Position numbers and translations under genes: made by a program
The notes under the pieces: generated by a model
Seen by the model: the letters and a program-made list of their open reading frames with translations, nothing else
What the model was told of the DNA's origin: nothing
The model's database searches: none
Shown: positions 54,401-61,971 of the stretch, piece after piece
Layout: each line of letters starts with the position of its first letter
How positions within the stretch are numbered: position 1 is the stretch's first letter
NCBI GenBank assembly: GCA_965203505.1
Contig: OZ241880.1
Location: forward strand, 2,108,001 to 2,172,000
Length of the DNA: 64,000 nucleotides
DNA from: Bin127 sp965203505
GTDB taxonomy: Bacteria; Chloroflexota; Dehalococcoidia; Lucifugimonadales; Lucifugimonadaceae
Direction: 5' to 3'

Positions 54401-54867
54401 GGTTCGTCCCAAGTGACATCAAGGCCGATCTGCGAACTTAACGCCGCTACGGACACGACGGGCGCCTGTGGAACTCCAACCGTCACCTGCGTGTATACGA
54501 GTGCATCCAGGTACTCCGATGCCGGCCTGTCGATGAAATGGAACCTGAATTCGTAGGTTTTCCCGTTCGTAAGCCCGGTGATGGTGTGGGACGTCTTGGA
54601 CCCATCGGCAGGCAAGTCGAAAGTCACCGAACCAGACCAATTGTTTGGCACTTCCCTCCACACAATCGCGCCGAACGCCTGCCGACCGGGCACCGGCTGC
54701 TCCCAAGAGAGGGTCACGGAGCCGTCGCCCGGGATCGCGGTCACAATCGGTGCGGGTAGCGACGTGGCAACGGCCGAAACCGGTGGAGCGGGCGAAACGA
54801 GGTAAAAACCACACACCAGCGCAACCGCCAGCAACAAAATCCGGGGCGAGAGGAGAGGGCGGATCAT
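51427..54867 (-). CDS. Secreted family protein (FN3, beta-sandwich, Ig repeats, polyQ, CxxCG/RNDP module, EF-hand tail)
   Basis: The 1,146-residue protein has a signal peptide (ILLLAVALVCGFYLVSP) and FN3 domains. A long region (from ITGTVERGGETYTFRLLSNP to the putative Ig repeats) is closely paralogous to parts of the genes ending at 37922 and 56520. FN3, a 9-Gln run and the shared module follow (CDNCGTENELGV, EWREDPEW, HTDRWDRALLAFGE). After an Ig repeat and a Glu/Pro/Thr-rich linker, the EF-hand tail is RYDADGDGKISQTE...FLKIHKAYQAS. GAGG lies 7 bp before the ATG at 54867, and module D lies about 150 bp upstream. No poly-C tract is present. Confidence 0.86.
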   Translation of the reverse strand: MIRPLLSPRILLLAVALVCGFYLVSPAPPVSAVATSLPAPIVTAIPGDGSVTLSWEQPVPGRQAFGAIVWREVPNNWSGSVTFDLPADGSKTSHTITGLTNGKTYEFRFHFIDRPASEYLDALVYTQVTVGVPQAPVVSVAALSSQIGLDVTWDEPQNNGESITSYDVQYKGSADETWEDDNVTFPDGQVRSAKITDLVAGVQYDVRVRAKNSRGAGPWSAVATGTPLAQQISPDPVALTGLGITGTVERGGETYTFRLLSNPWFDSDTATYTVRVPSDLKTITFTPYWTSTAITAVVLKERANSNSSTLNSSEAARTTSSDTSLTSGANPRFPAIEVLTSGDPQVYYFNFQRTSLSFGGATVDDMTFTEGGEISFLGLSEYEKDALRLPIATGGFYNVTYTTTGLPEGLWMGGDGRVIHGTPESATTSPATVTYTATDDIGGSASLTFDVTVAPPVEFDEDERQAFKDTIFVYTVGQTERIEATLPKATGGHGDLTYHLTYRVKEQRIVDGRQITGGVRKTIDDDAPGFSFDSATRVLTSDTGGSAPSAEAFYSVNYWAEDANGARASASNSISVREAPTLPEIADRSFTVGENVSVTLPKAVGGAIVGIGIRYRLEPAVKGLFFNGRQHVRSISGKPYVPGTTEVTYTATDRNNVSATRSFTITVVNGSSVPTSAPASLNAGQVYSGADPNGSGVWATWGPVSGATDYVVQVIVDGGSYPTTAVNSVPDGVNLSLPAGDYGLAWINAISSGDYKIRVAARNEAGVGPWSLEATFTVTGPTQQPLLQQQQQQQQQVVGQGDPCDNCGTENELGVAPDPGQTQAQQSDLIAQMYEWREDPEWSSFKEHTDRWDRALLAFGETVEDATLTPMTAAEAQGFADRGDAWSRWVEVAAALREMEASKQQQSPQQQDPPNQASTASVALEDVSDLEAGDTHEVSLSDVFSVTEGVTLTITASSDDEDVATVTVSSDGSTLTVTGVSAGEATITVVAEYSDGNRVTAEFDVTVTAPATQQQNVQPDPQDDVKQDTSTSTSTSVPDTDSEQQEPETSEQVDQDTSVDQQPSDEPSDVPVSETPDPEPTQTPEPTPEPEEQETETETSDMASRYDADGDGKISQTELKRALEDYYSANITESEFLKIHKAYQAS
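52476..52512. repeat. CAG/CAA trinucleotide run (polyQ)
   Basis: A run of mixed Gln codons (nine Gln in a row plus neighbours) precedes the CxxCG/RNDP module. It is prone to in-frame length change. Confidence 0.7.
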
Positions 54868-55015
54868 GCTGTGCCTCGCGAAAAAACTGGAACGCGGGTT
54901 TCTCGACGGTGCCGCGTGGCTGGTGATGCTATCTGTGCTGCTGGACATGACCATCGTATGCCTCCAACGATGTATCACCGAACTAGCTAACAATTCCTAA
55001 TGATACGAAATATTG

Positions 55016-55065
55016 AGTAACTTAGATGTGAATTTCCCGTGTCTATTGATAACTTATCGATAACC
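55016..55065 (-). promoter_or_regulatory. PhoB-like four-box promoter module D
   Basis: Minus strand: GGTTATC-N4-AGTTATC-N14-ATTCACA-N4-AGTTACT, then 10 bp to TATCAT. TCGATTTCAGCGAATC precedes it. Predicted transcription start is near 54993. Confidence 0.7.
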
Positions 55066-55144
55066 ATCAGCTAGATTCGCTGAAATCGACGCGGAACGGG
55101 CGATCCGCGCCCCCTCTACGCGACGCGGAACAGGGACGCGGGCT

Positions 55145-55192
55145 TCAGGCGTGTTTCAGGACGCGGCGCTGGATGATTCTGCCGGCCAGTCT
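55145..55192 (-). pseudogene. Fossil of an EF-hand tail 3' end
   Basis: Past the stop of the 55207 gene, the minus strand reads GCCGGCAGAATCA then GCGCCGCGTCCTGAAACACG. These blocks match the 3' end of paralogues (encoding AGRIT...AAS-stop and the following bases), with the middle deleted. The truncated paralogue apparently lost its C-terminal domains here. Confidence 0.55.
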
Positions 55193-55206
55193 CGGCCCCT
55201 CCCTGA

Positions 55207-56364
55207 CTACACTCCGCCGCAGGATCCGCCGTCGTCGTCAGCGACCGTCACGTAGACCCCGGTGACCGAGCTGCCGGAGCCGCCCGCCGGGTCGTAGTCG
55301 TCGATGAGCTGATAGCTGTACTCGCCTTCGCCGGTACCTGCCCACACGTAGTCTCCGGCCGAGTTCAGGTTGTAGTTCCCGTTGTCCTCGCCCACGTAGG
55401 CGTAGCCGTATCTCTGCGTCGGGGCCAGAACCAGGATGATCAGCTGCTCGGAGCAGCTGTCGTCGTCCTGGGGGCTCGTGACGGTGACGGTCTGGGCCGT
55501 GTTCCAGTTGCCCGACGTGCCCGCGGTGAAGGTCAGCGTCTCCGGGGCGACGGTGGCACCGCCGACGTTCCAGCGATGGTTGTCCGCGCCGACTCCGGAC
55601 TGGTTGTACTGCGTCTTCACCAGGTTGACGGTGGCGTCGGTTCCGGGATCGGCGGACAGCGCCAGCGTGAACGTCGCCGATGCCCCTTCGGTGACGGCGA
55701 CGTCGAAGTGGCCGGCGCCGCCCGAGGTGTCCAAGTCCGTACCCGCCAGCTCCACGCCGGACGGCGGTGCGGCAGGCCGCTTCAGCGCCAGCGTGACAGA
55801 GTCGCCTGCCGACCAGCTGACGCTGCTGGTGGGAATCTCCAAGAGTTCCCCGCCATCGTTTAGCGCTGTTGCGGTGGCGCTTACCAGGGGGTGCGCCGTC
55901 CCATCCGCGTAGAGCGAGGCCGCCGACTTGAGATCAGCCGGAAGAGGCTTGTCGAAGGCCAAGGAGAACTTGTTGTCACTGGCGATGTACCGGAGGAGAG
56001 AAACAGTGTATGACGCCCCGCCATACGTGAAATCATCGTCCGAGAGTACGCTGGTCGCGCTGCATTCCTTTCCGCTCTCCCCATTGGAACATCCGCGTGC
56101 AACCCCTGCGGCACTCCATGACTTCACGGTCAGCGTTGCCGTCCAGTAGGTCTCTTCAGTCCCATGGTCGGCGACGGCGGGACGGGTCTCGTGAACAAAG
56201 AAGACCGCCAGCGAGACGATCGCGACGGCGGCCAGCAGGAGGAGTGGGGAGAAGCGGAGATCTAAACTAGAACGTTTGTTGTTGGGGGGGGGGGGGGGTA
56301 TGACATGGTTGCGGGTACTCCGTTCAGCGTTGATTCGGCTCGCATAATCTGACTGAAGCATCAT
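55207..56364 (-). CDS. Truncated family protein; poly-C tract inside the coding start
   Basis: The open frame is 385 residues: a signal-type segment (FSPLLLLAAVAIVSLAVFFV), a WTATLTVKSW/DDDFTYGGASYTVSLL domain like that in the 45068 gene, and a Calx-beta/Ig-like domain with Cys (DDDSCSEQLIIL). It ends in GGSCGGV without the RNDP module or EF-hand tail. The frame runs through 15 C just before the signal segment, with no start codon after the tract. The ATGs at 56361-56364 overlap the predicted -10 (TAAAAT) of module E. The next ATG (56306) is out of frame at 15 C and in frame at 13 or 16. Translation therefore probably depends on tract length, and this copy may be off. Confidence 0.7.
   Translation of the reverse strand: MMLQSDYASRINAERSTRNHVIPPPPPNNKRSSLDLRFSPLLLLAAVAIVSLAVFFVHETRPAVADHGTEETYWTATLTVKSWSAAGVARGCSNGESGKECSATSVLSDDDFTYGGASYTVSLLRYIASDNKFSLAFDKPLPADLKSAASLYADGTAHPLVSATATALNDGGELLEIPTSSVSWSAGDSVTLALKRPAAPPSGVELAGTDLDTSGGAGHFDVAVTEGASATFTLALSADPGTDATVNLVKTQYNQSGVGADNHRWNVGGATVAPETLTFTAGTSGNWNTAQTVTVTSPQDDDSCSEQLIILVLAPTQRYGYAYVGEDNGNYNLNSAGDYVWAGTGEGEYSYQLIDDYDPAGGSGSSVTGVYVTVADDDGGSCGGV
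56284..56298 (-). repeat. Poly-C tract (15 nt) inside the 5' coding region
   Basis: Fifteen C encode a Pro run between the possible starts and the signal peptide of the 55207-56364 gene. A one-base gain or a two-base loss puts the ATG at 56306 in frame. Confidence 0.88.
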
Positions 56365-56378
56365 TTTACAACTTTAGA

Positions 56379-56428
56379 AGTGACTTATAGGTAAAGTCTT
56401 CGCAAGTTTAGATAACTTGATGGTAACG
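56379..56428 (-). promoter_or_regulatory. PhoB-like four-box promoter module E
   Basis: Minus strand: CGTTACC-N4-AGTTATC-N14-CTTTACC-N4-AGTCACT, then exactly 10 bp to TAAAAT. A TCGATGTTAGCGAATTC block precedes it. Predicted transcription start is near 56356. Confidence 0.75.
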
Positions 56429-56471
56429 TTTACACAGAATTCGCTAACATCGAGCGGAACGGCACGTCCCG

Positions 56472-56502
56472 CGTCCCAGTTCCGCGCTGCGGAACTGGGA
56501 CG
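56472..56502 (-). terminator. Hairpin after the gene ending at 56520
   Basis: A 14-bp perfect stem (CGTCCCAGTTCCGC and complement, loop GCT) lies 18 bp past the stop. It is the family-type hairpin, without a clear U-tract. Confidence 0.55.
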
Positions 56503-56519
56503 TGGCCTTCAGACGTGTT

Positions 56520-59500
56520 TCAGGACGCGGCGTAGGCTTTGTTGACCTCGAGGAACTCGGGATAGGTGATTCTGCCGGCGTAGTAGTCGTTGAGGGCGGT
56601 TAGCCGTTCCGATTGGCTGATGGAACCGTCGCCGTCCGCGTCGTACCGGGAGACGATGTCCGGGCTATCCGTCTCTTCAACCCCCGGCTCCTGCTTCCCC
56701 GCGGACTCTAGCTCCTGAAGGGCTGCCGCCACCTCCACCCAGCGGCTCCAGGCGCTGCCGCGGTCGGCGAAGCCCTTGGCTTCAGCCGCCGTCATCGGTG
56801 TCAGCGTCGTGTCGGCCACCGTCTCGCCGAAGGCCAGCAGTGCACGGTCCCAGCGGTCCGTATGCTCCTTGAAGCTCGACCATTCGGGGTCGTTGCGCCA
56901 CTCGTGCATCTTGGCGATGAGAGACGTCGGACCGGCGGACTCGATCTCTCTCAGCGCCGCCGCCACCTCCACCCAGCGGCTCCAGTCGCTGCCGCGATCC
57001 GCGTACCCCTGCGCCTCGGACGCGGTCATCGGCGTCAGCGTCGTGTCGGCCACCGTCTCGCCGAATGCCAGGAGCGCACGGTCCCAGCGGTCGGTGTGCT
57101 CCTTGAATCTGCTCCACTCGGGGTCGTCGCGCCATTTGTTCATCTTGGCGATGAGGTCGGCGTGCTGCGCCTGGTCCCGCGTCACGACGCCCAGATCGCC
57201 CCCGGTGCCGCAGTTGTCGCATTGCCCTACGATCTGTTGCGGCTGCCGTGGCGGTGGCTGCGTCGCCGCGGGTACGGTGAATGCCACCTCGTCGGACCAG
57301 GGGCCCGCTCCGTCGCCGTTCGCGGCGGCGACCCGTACCTTGTAGTCGCCGGCATTCAGCCCCGCGATCAGGGCGTGCCCCGTCTTGTCGTTGCCCAGGT
57401 CCGTCTGGGAGCCGTAGACCGTAATGCTGCCTTCCTCGGGCAGCACGCCCACCGCCTGGGACGGGAACGTCCCTGCGTCGGCTATGACCTGGACCACGTA
57501 GCCGGTCGCTCCTGACGCGTCCGCCCAATCCAGGAACACGATCTGTCTCCCGGACTCGGTCGCCGCGTTGAACGCCGTGAGGTCCGGCGCCGATGCGGGA
57601 GCGCCCGCGCCGGCTACGATGTCGATGGTGAAGGTCCGGCTGGCGCTGACGCCGTTGCGGTCGGTGGCGGTGTAGGTCGCCTCCGTCGTGCCGGTGACGT
57701 GCGGCGTGCCGAAGAGGCTCCTGACGTGCTGCCTCCCGTTGAAGACGATGCCATGGACCGCGGGTTCCAGTTCGTATCGGATGCCGGTTCCGACGGTCGT
57801 CCCGCCGGCCGCCTCGGGCAGCGTGATTGAGACGTTCTCGCCCACCGTGAAGGTCTGGTCGGCTATCTCCGGCAGGGTCGGCGCCTCGTTCACGGCGATG
57901 GAGTTGGAGGCGATCGCCCGGGCCCCGTTCTCGTCCTCGGCCCAGTAGTCCACGCTGTAGAACGCCTCCGCGGAGGGCGCGCTCCCGCTGGCGTCGCTGG
58001 TGAGGACCCGTGTGTCGGCGTCGAAGGAGAAGCCCGGGGCGTCATCGTCGATGGTCTTGATCACTCCGCCGGTGATTTGCCGCCCGTCCACGATCCTCCG
58101 CTCCTTCACGCGGTAGGTGAGGCCATAGGTCAGCGTGCCGTGTCCGCCCGTAGCCTCCGGCAATGTCGCCTCGATGCGCTCCGCCTGGCCGACGGTGTAC
58201 TCGAAGATCGTGTCCTTGAACGCCTGGCGCTCGTCCGCATCGAACTCCATCGGCGGGGCGACGGACACGTGGAAGTGGAGGGTGGCCGAGCCGCCGATAT
58301 CGTCGGTGGCGGTGTAGTCGACTTCGGCTGGGCTCGTGGTGGCGGACTCTGGCGTGCCGTGGATGAGCCTGCCGTCGCCGCCCATCCAAAGCCCCGCTGG
58401 AAGGCCGGTGACCGTGTAGGTGACGTTGTAGAAGCCGCCGGTGGCGATGGGCAGCCTGAGAGCGTCCGTCTCGGCCTCGCCGAGGCCCAGGAACGAGATC
58501 TCGCCGCCCTCGGTGAAGGTCTTGTCCTCCACGGTGGCGCCGCCGAAGCTCAGCGTGATGCGCCGAAAGTCGAAGTAGTAGACGCGCGGGTCCCTGCCGG
58601 CGGCGTGGACCTCGATCGCGGGGAACCGGGGATCGGACCCGCTCGTCAGGCCGGAGCCGGAACTGGTGGTCCGGGCCGCTTCGCTGCTGTTCAGAGTGCT
58701 GCTGTCGGCGTTTGCCCGCTCCCTCAAGACCACCGCGGAGATCGCGGCGTCGGTCCAGGCGGGAGTGAAGGTGATGCTTTTGATATCTGAGGGGACACGG
58801 ATCGTGTATTCAGCCGTGTCGGGGTCGAACCATGGGTTCGAGAGGAGGCGGAAGGTGGACGTCTCGCCGCCGCGCTCGACCGTGCCGGTGATGAAAAACC
58901 CGTCCAGGTCGACCGGATCGGGCGGCTCGACCACCTCCACGTCGAAGGCGTCGCTGACCGCGTTGCCGTCGGAGTCCTGGGCGGTGACCGTGACAGTCTC
59001 CGAGCCTGCCGCCGCGCCGATTATCGTCAACGTGCCGTGGAATTCCAGAGCGTTGACTACATTGAGGTCGGTGGATGTCGCGGCGAAGGTCAGCGCGTCG
59101 CCGTCGGCATCGCTGAAGACGTCGGACAGCGTGATGTCCTGGGTTCCTTCCACCTCGAGGCTCACGTCGGACAGCGCCGAGGCCACGACTGGCGCGGCCT
59201 TCACCGTCACGGTGAAGCTGTCCTGCGCCGTGCCGCCGTTGCCGTCGTCCGCCGTCACGGTGATGGTGGCGGTGCCACGGGACTTGGCAGTGACTGTCAG
59301 CTTGGAGTTGTCGCTGGCCACCGACACCGTGGCCTTGGTTTCGTCCGACGAGCCGGCGGTTATCGTCAGGCTGTCATTGTCGGCGTCGGCGAACACGCCG
59401 GACAGGGACACGTCCCGCGTCGCACTCTCGTTGACAAGGACTACGTCCCCGATGGCGCTGGCAACCGTGGGAGCCTCGTTGGAACTCTCTGCACTGCCCG

Positions 59501-61553
59501 TTCCGGACTGTGACCATGAGCCGCCGCCGGCGGCGCCGTTCACCGCCCGCACCTGCACCTGGTACTCTACGCCTTCATCCAGCCCGGTGATGGTCTTGGT
59601 CAGGCCGGAAACCGTGTCAGGCACATCTGTCCAGCTGGTCCCGTCCTTGGAATAGCGAAGTCTGTACCCGGTGACCGCATCGCCTCCGTCGTCCGTGGGG
59701 GCTGTCCAGCTCACGTCCAGATCCCCGACGGCACTGCCCGGGACCACCGTGAGCCCGTCTGGACTGCCCGGATGGTAGACCGGCGTTACCTTCAGAATCT
59801 TGTCGTCGTTTCCGCCGTTGGATGTGGTAATGTAGAGCGCGCCGTCGGGCCCGATCACCGGCGAGCGAAGCCGGCCCTTGGTCTCATTCAGCACGGGAAC
59901 GGAAATCCGGTCCTGGAAATGGCCGTCCCCGTTGAAGGCGAAGAGCTGAAGCTGCCGGTCCTTCAGTATGGCCACGGCTAGCCGCCCTTCCCAGTCGCCC
60001 CAGCGTTTGCCCTCCAAGAAAATGCCGCCGCTTGTCGCCAACGTTGATTCTCCTGACGACCACCTCGCCGGGACGGCATTGGGGTACGCTCCGAGGTCGG
60101 TCATGGGTACTCCCACCTCCTTATAGACAAGCACTCCATTGTCGCGGCGCGCGGGGTTCCAGCCGTAGTTCTTCCCAGAGACCAAGAGGTTGATCTCATC
60201 GTCCTGGTAGCTGCCGTGCTCCACCACCCACATCTGGCTCGTGCCCGGACGGAGCGCCAGTCCTTGGATGTTCCGGTGCCCGTAGGTGTAGATTCGCCGG
60301 CTGTCGGCGTCTGCGCTCCTATATAGAAAATTGCCCGACACGCCGGCCCCGGTGGACGCGTCCACCCGTAGCACTTTCCCGCCCAGCGACTCCAGGCTCT
60401 GAGGATTGTTGAGCCCCACCGCGTCGCCCGTGGCGATCCACAGGTAACCGGACGGGCCGAACCGCAACCGACACCCGTTGTGCTGGCCGTTTCCGCCCGG
60501 TATGCCGCTCACCAGGGGACTGGCAGCGGCAGTCGCCGTCGTGTAATTGGCGTTGACGGTCCAGGCGATGACCTCCACCGAGTACGGTGTGGTGGGATTT
60601 TTGTAGTCCGGAGCAGTCGCATTGTTATTCGTCTGACAGGTGTAGAAGCGCCGGTTGGTGCTGAAGCTAGGGTCGACGAGGATGGCCATCAACCCGCCCT
60701 CGGACTTGGTGCTCGTATCTCGCACCCTCGCCAGGGTCCGCACCGTTCCGTCCACCAAGCGGGCCCTCAGGTCGCCCACGCGCTGGGTGAACAGCATCGT
60801 ACCGTCCGGTGTGAAGTCGAGGTCCCACGGTATCTGGAGGCCGGTGACCAGCTCCTCGACCTTGAGGAAGGGCGTGCTAGCCGCCGGAGTGCTGAGATGA
60901 CCGACAGACCAGGTGCCGTCGGTGGTGCCGTTGTTGACCCGCACTCGCACCAGGTAGTCCTGACCGTTCTCCAAGTCCGTAATAGTGGTCGAATTGCCGA
61001 TGAGTTGAGTGCTATCGTCGACCGTCCAGTCCTCGTAGGTGTACGAAGGACCGTCGAAACGCGCGAATTGAACGTTGACATGGGAGGCACTAAAACTGTT
61101 GCCTAAGTATCCCAGTTCCCAGTACAACGTCAGCGACTGGTTGCGCGGGATCATGGTCACGTCGGGAGGGTCGCTTAGCAGGTTGATACCGAGGGCGGTC
61201 TGCTTGTCCGTTCCGTCGGTCCACGGACCCGCGCCGTTGGCGTTGACGGCGCGAACGCGCACTTGGTATTCGCTTCCCCGGCGCAGACCCCTGATCGTAG
61301 CCTTGCGGACCGTGCCGATTCGCGGCCCGTTGACCCAGGCATCATCATCGGTGCGCTTGTATTGGACCTCGTACCTGATGATGGACGAGCCGCCATCGGA
61401 GGCGGGGGCATCCCAGTGCGCTCGCAGACCGGTGTACAGCTGTTCCAAGACGCTGATCGAGGGTTTCCCCGGCAAGTCGTGCGAGGAGCCGTAGGCGAGA
61501 TCAGGTGTGAACAGCAGGAATGTGGCCGCTACCGCCAGCACGCAAGCGGCCAA
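56520..61553 (-). CDS. Giant secreted family protein with glucose/sorbosone-dehydrogenase-like propeller
   Basis: The 1,677-residue protein starts with two FN3 domains. A roughly 390-residue GSDH/PQQ-type beta-propeller follows (IPWDLDFTPDGTMLFTQRVG, GQHNGCRLRFGPSGYLWIATGDA, GHRNIQGLALRPG, WVVEHGSYQDDEINLL, NYGWNPA). After FN3 come Ig/cadherin repeats, the ITGTVERGGETSTFRLL region shared with two paralogues, and FN3. The module is CDNCGTGGDLGV with two tandem RNDP/HTDRWDRALLAFGE blocks, and the tail is RYDADGDGSISQSE...FLEVNKAYAAS. GSDH proteins oxidise sugars with PQQ, but cofactor residues were not verified. The start is poor: TTG without a ribosome site and with a weakly charged signal peptide. 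An AUU start or a small frameshift upstream is possible. Module F lies about 200 bp upstream. Confidence 0.85.
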   Translation of the reverse strand: MAACVLAVAATFLLFTPDLAYGSSHDLPGKPSISVLEQLYTGLRAHWDAPASDGGSSIIRYEVQYKRTDDDAWVNGPRIGTVRKATIRGLRRGSEYQVRVRAVNANGAGPWTDGTDKQTALGINLLSDPPDVTMIPRNQSLTLYWELGYLGNSFSASHVNVQFARFDGPSYTYEDWTVDDSTQLIGNSTTITDLENGQDYLVRVRVNNGTTDGTWSVGHLSTPAASTPFLKVEELVTGLQIPWDLDFTPDGTMLFTQRVGDLRARLVDGTVRTLARVRDTSTKSEGGLMAILVDPSFSTNRRFYTCQTNNNATAPDYKNPTTPYSVEVIAWTVNANYTTATAAASPLVSGIPGGNGQHNGCRLRFGPSGYLWIATGDAVGLNNPQSLESLGGKVLRVDASTGAGVSGNFLYRSADADSRRIYTYGHRNIQGLALRPGTSQMWVVEHGSYQDDEINLLVSGKNYGWNPARRDNGVLVYKEVGVPMTDLGAYPNAVPARWSSGESTLATSGGIFLEGKRWGDWEGRLAVAILKDRQLQLFAFNGDGHFQDRISVPVLNETKGRLRSPVIGPDGALYITTSNGGNDDKILKVTPVYHPGSPDGLTVVPGSAVGDLDVSWTAPTDDGGDAVTGYRLRYSKDGTSWTDVPDTVSGLTKTITGLDEGVEYQVQVRAVNGAAGGGSWSQSGTGSAESSNEAPTVASAIGDVVLVNESATRDVSLSGVFADADNDSLTITAGSSDETKATVSVASDNSKLTVTAKSRGTATITVTADDGNGGTAQDSFTVTVKAAPVVASALSDVSLEVEGTQDITLSDVFSDADGDALTFAATSTDLNVVNALEFHGTLTIIGAAAGSETVTVTAQDSDGNAVSDAFDVEVVEPPDPVDLDGFFITGTVERGGETSTFRLLSNPWFDPDTAEYTIRVPSDIKSITFTPAWTDAAISAVVLRERANADSSTLNSSEAARTTSSGSGLTSGSDPRFPAIEVHAAGRDPRVYYFDFRRITLSFGGATVEDKTFTEGGEISFLGLGEAETDALRLPIATGGFYNVTYTVTGLPAGLWMGGDGRLIHGTPESATTSPAEVDYTATDDIGGSATLHFHVSVAPPMEFDADERQAFKDTIFEYTVGQAERIEATLPEATGGHGTLTYGLTYRVKERRIVDGRQITGGVIKTIDDDAPGFSFDADTRVLTSDASGSAPSAEAFYSVDYWAEDENGARAIASNSIAVNEAPTLPEIADQTFTVGENVSITLPEAAGGTTVGTGIRYELEPAVHGIVFNGRQHVRSLFGTPHVTGTTEATYTATDRNGVSASRTFTIDIVAGAGAPASAPDLTAFNAATESGRQIVFLDWADASGATGYVVQVIADAGTFPSQAVGVLPEEGSITVYGSQTDLGNDKTGHALIAGLNAGDYKVRVAAANGDGAGPWSDEVAFTVPAATQPPPRQPQQIVGQCDNCGTGGDLGVVTRDQAQHADLIAKMNKWRDDPEWSRFKEHTDRWDRALLAFGETVADTTLTPMTASEAQGYADRGSDWSRWVEVAAALREIESAGPTSLIAKMHEWRNDPEWSSFKEHTDRWDRALLAFGETVADTTLTPMTAAEAKGFADRGSAWSRWVEVAAALQELESAGKQEPGVEETDSPDIVSRYDADGDGSISQSERLTALNDYYAGRITYPEFLEVNKAYAAS

Positions 61554-61749
61554 CGCCGTGCGCCGCTGGACAATTCCTGAAAAGGTTCACTCGAGTGCTA
61601 GATGCGCGGATGGCGTTCAACGAGTCATCGCTCCAGTCGTTTTTCGGCAAGGCATTCCCTGGCAGGTGATCTTCACGGTGGATCGTCACCACGATCCCAG
61701 GGAAGGGCATGTTCTGCACGTCCCATATGAATTAATGTACACATTTGAA

Positions 61750-61799
61750 GGTAACGAATAGGCAAAATATTCCCTTACTTCAATAACGTATTGATGACT
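61750..61799 (-). promoter_or_regulatory. PhoB-like four-box promoter module F
   Basis: Minus strand: AGTCATC-N4-CGTTATT-N14-TTTTGCC-N4-CGTTACC, then 10 bp to TACATT. It is the most diverged copy but keeps the exact spacing. CGATTCTAGCCAAATTC precedes it. Confidence 0.65.
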
Positions 61800-61921
61800 T
61801 TCGGCGAATTTGGCTAGAATCGATCCATTAAAATCTGATTGAACTGAATCTTCCAATGAACCAGAGGAAACGGTTTGGTGGCGGCCCGCCCGGCGAATGA
61901 AATCGATGGGAAACGGCATGA

Positions 61922-61958
61922 CCCGCTCCCCGTTCCGCGGCGCGGAACGGGGAGCGGG
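61922..61958 (-). terminator. Hairpin after the gene ending at 61972
   Basis: A 17-bp perfect stem (CCCGCTCCCCGTTCCGC and complement, loop GGC) lies 13 bp past the stop. No U-tract follows. Confidence 0.6.
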
Positions 61959-61971
61959 ACTCGGCAGCGCT

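Noticed and set aside
52975..54441. 488-residue plus-strand frame
   Set aside because: Antisense to the family gene at 51427-54867. No signal, motif or start site. Similar long antisense frames at 38090-39475, 48777-49775 and 63145-63969 were rejected for the same reason.
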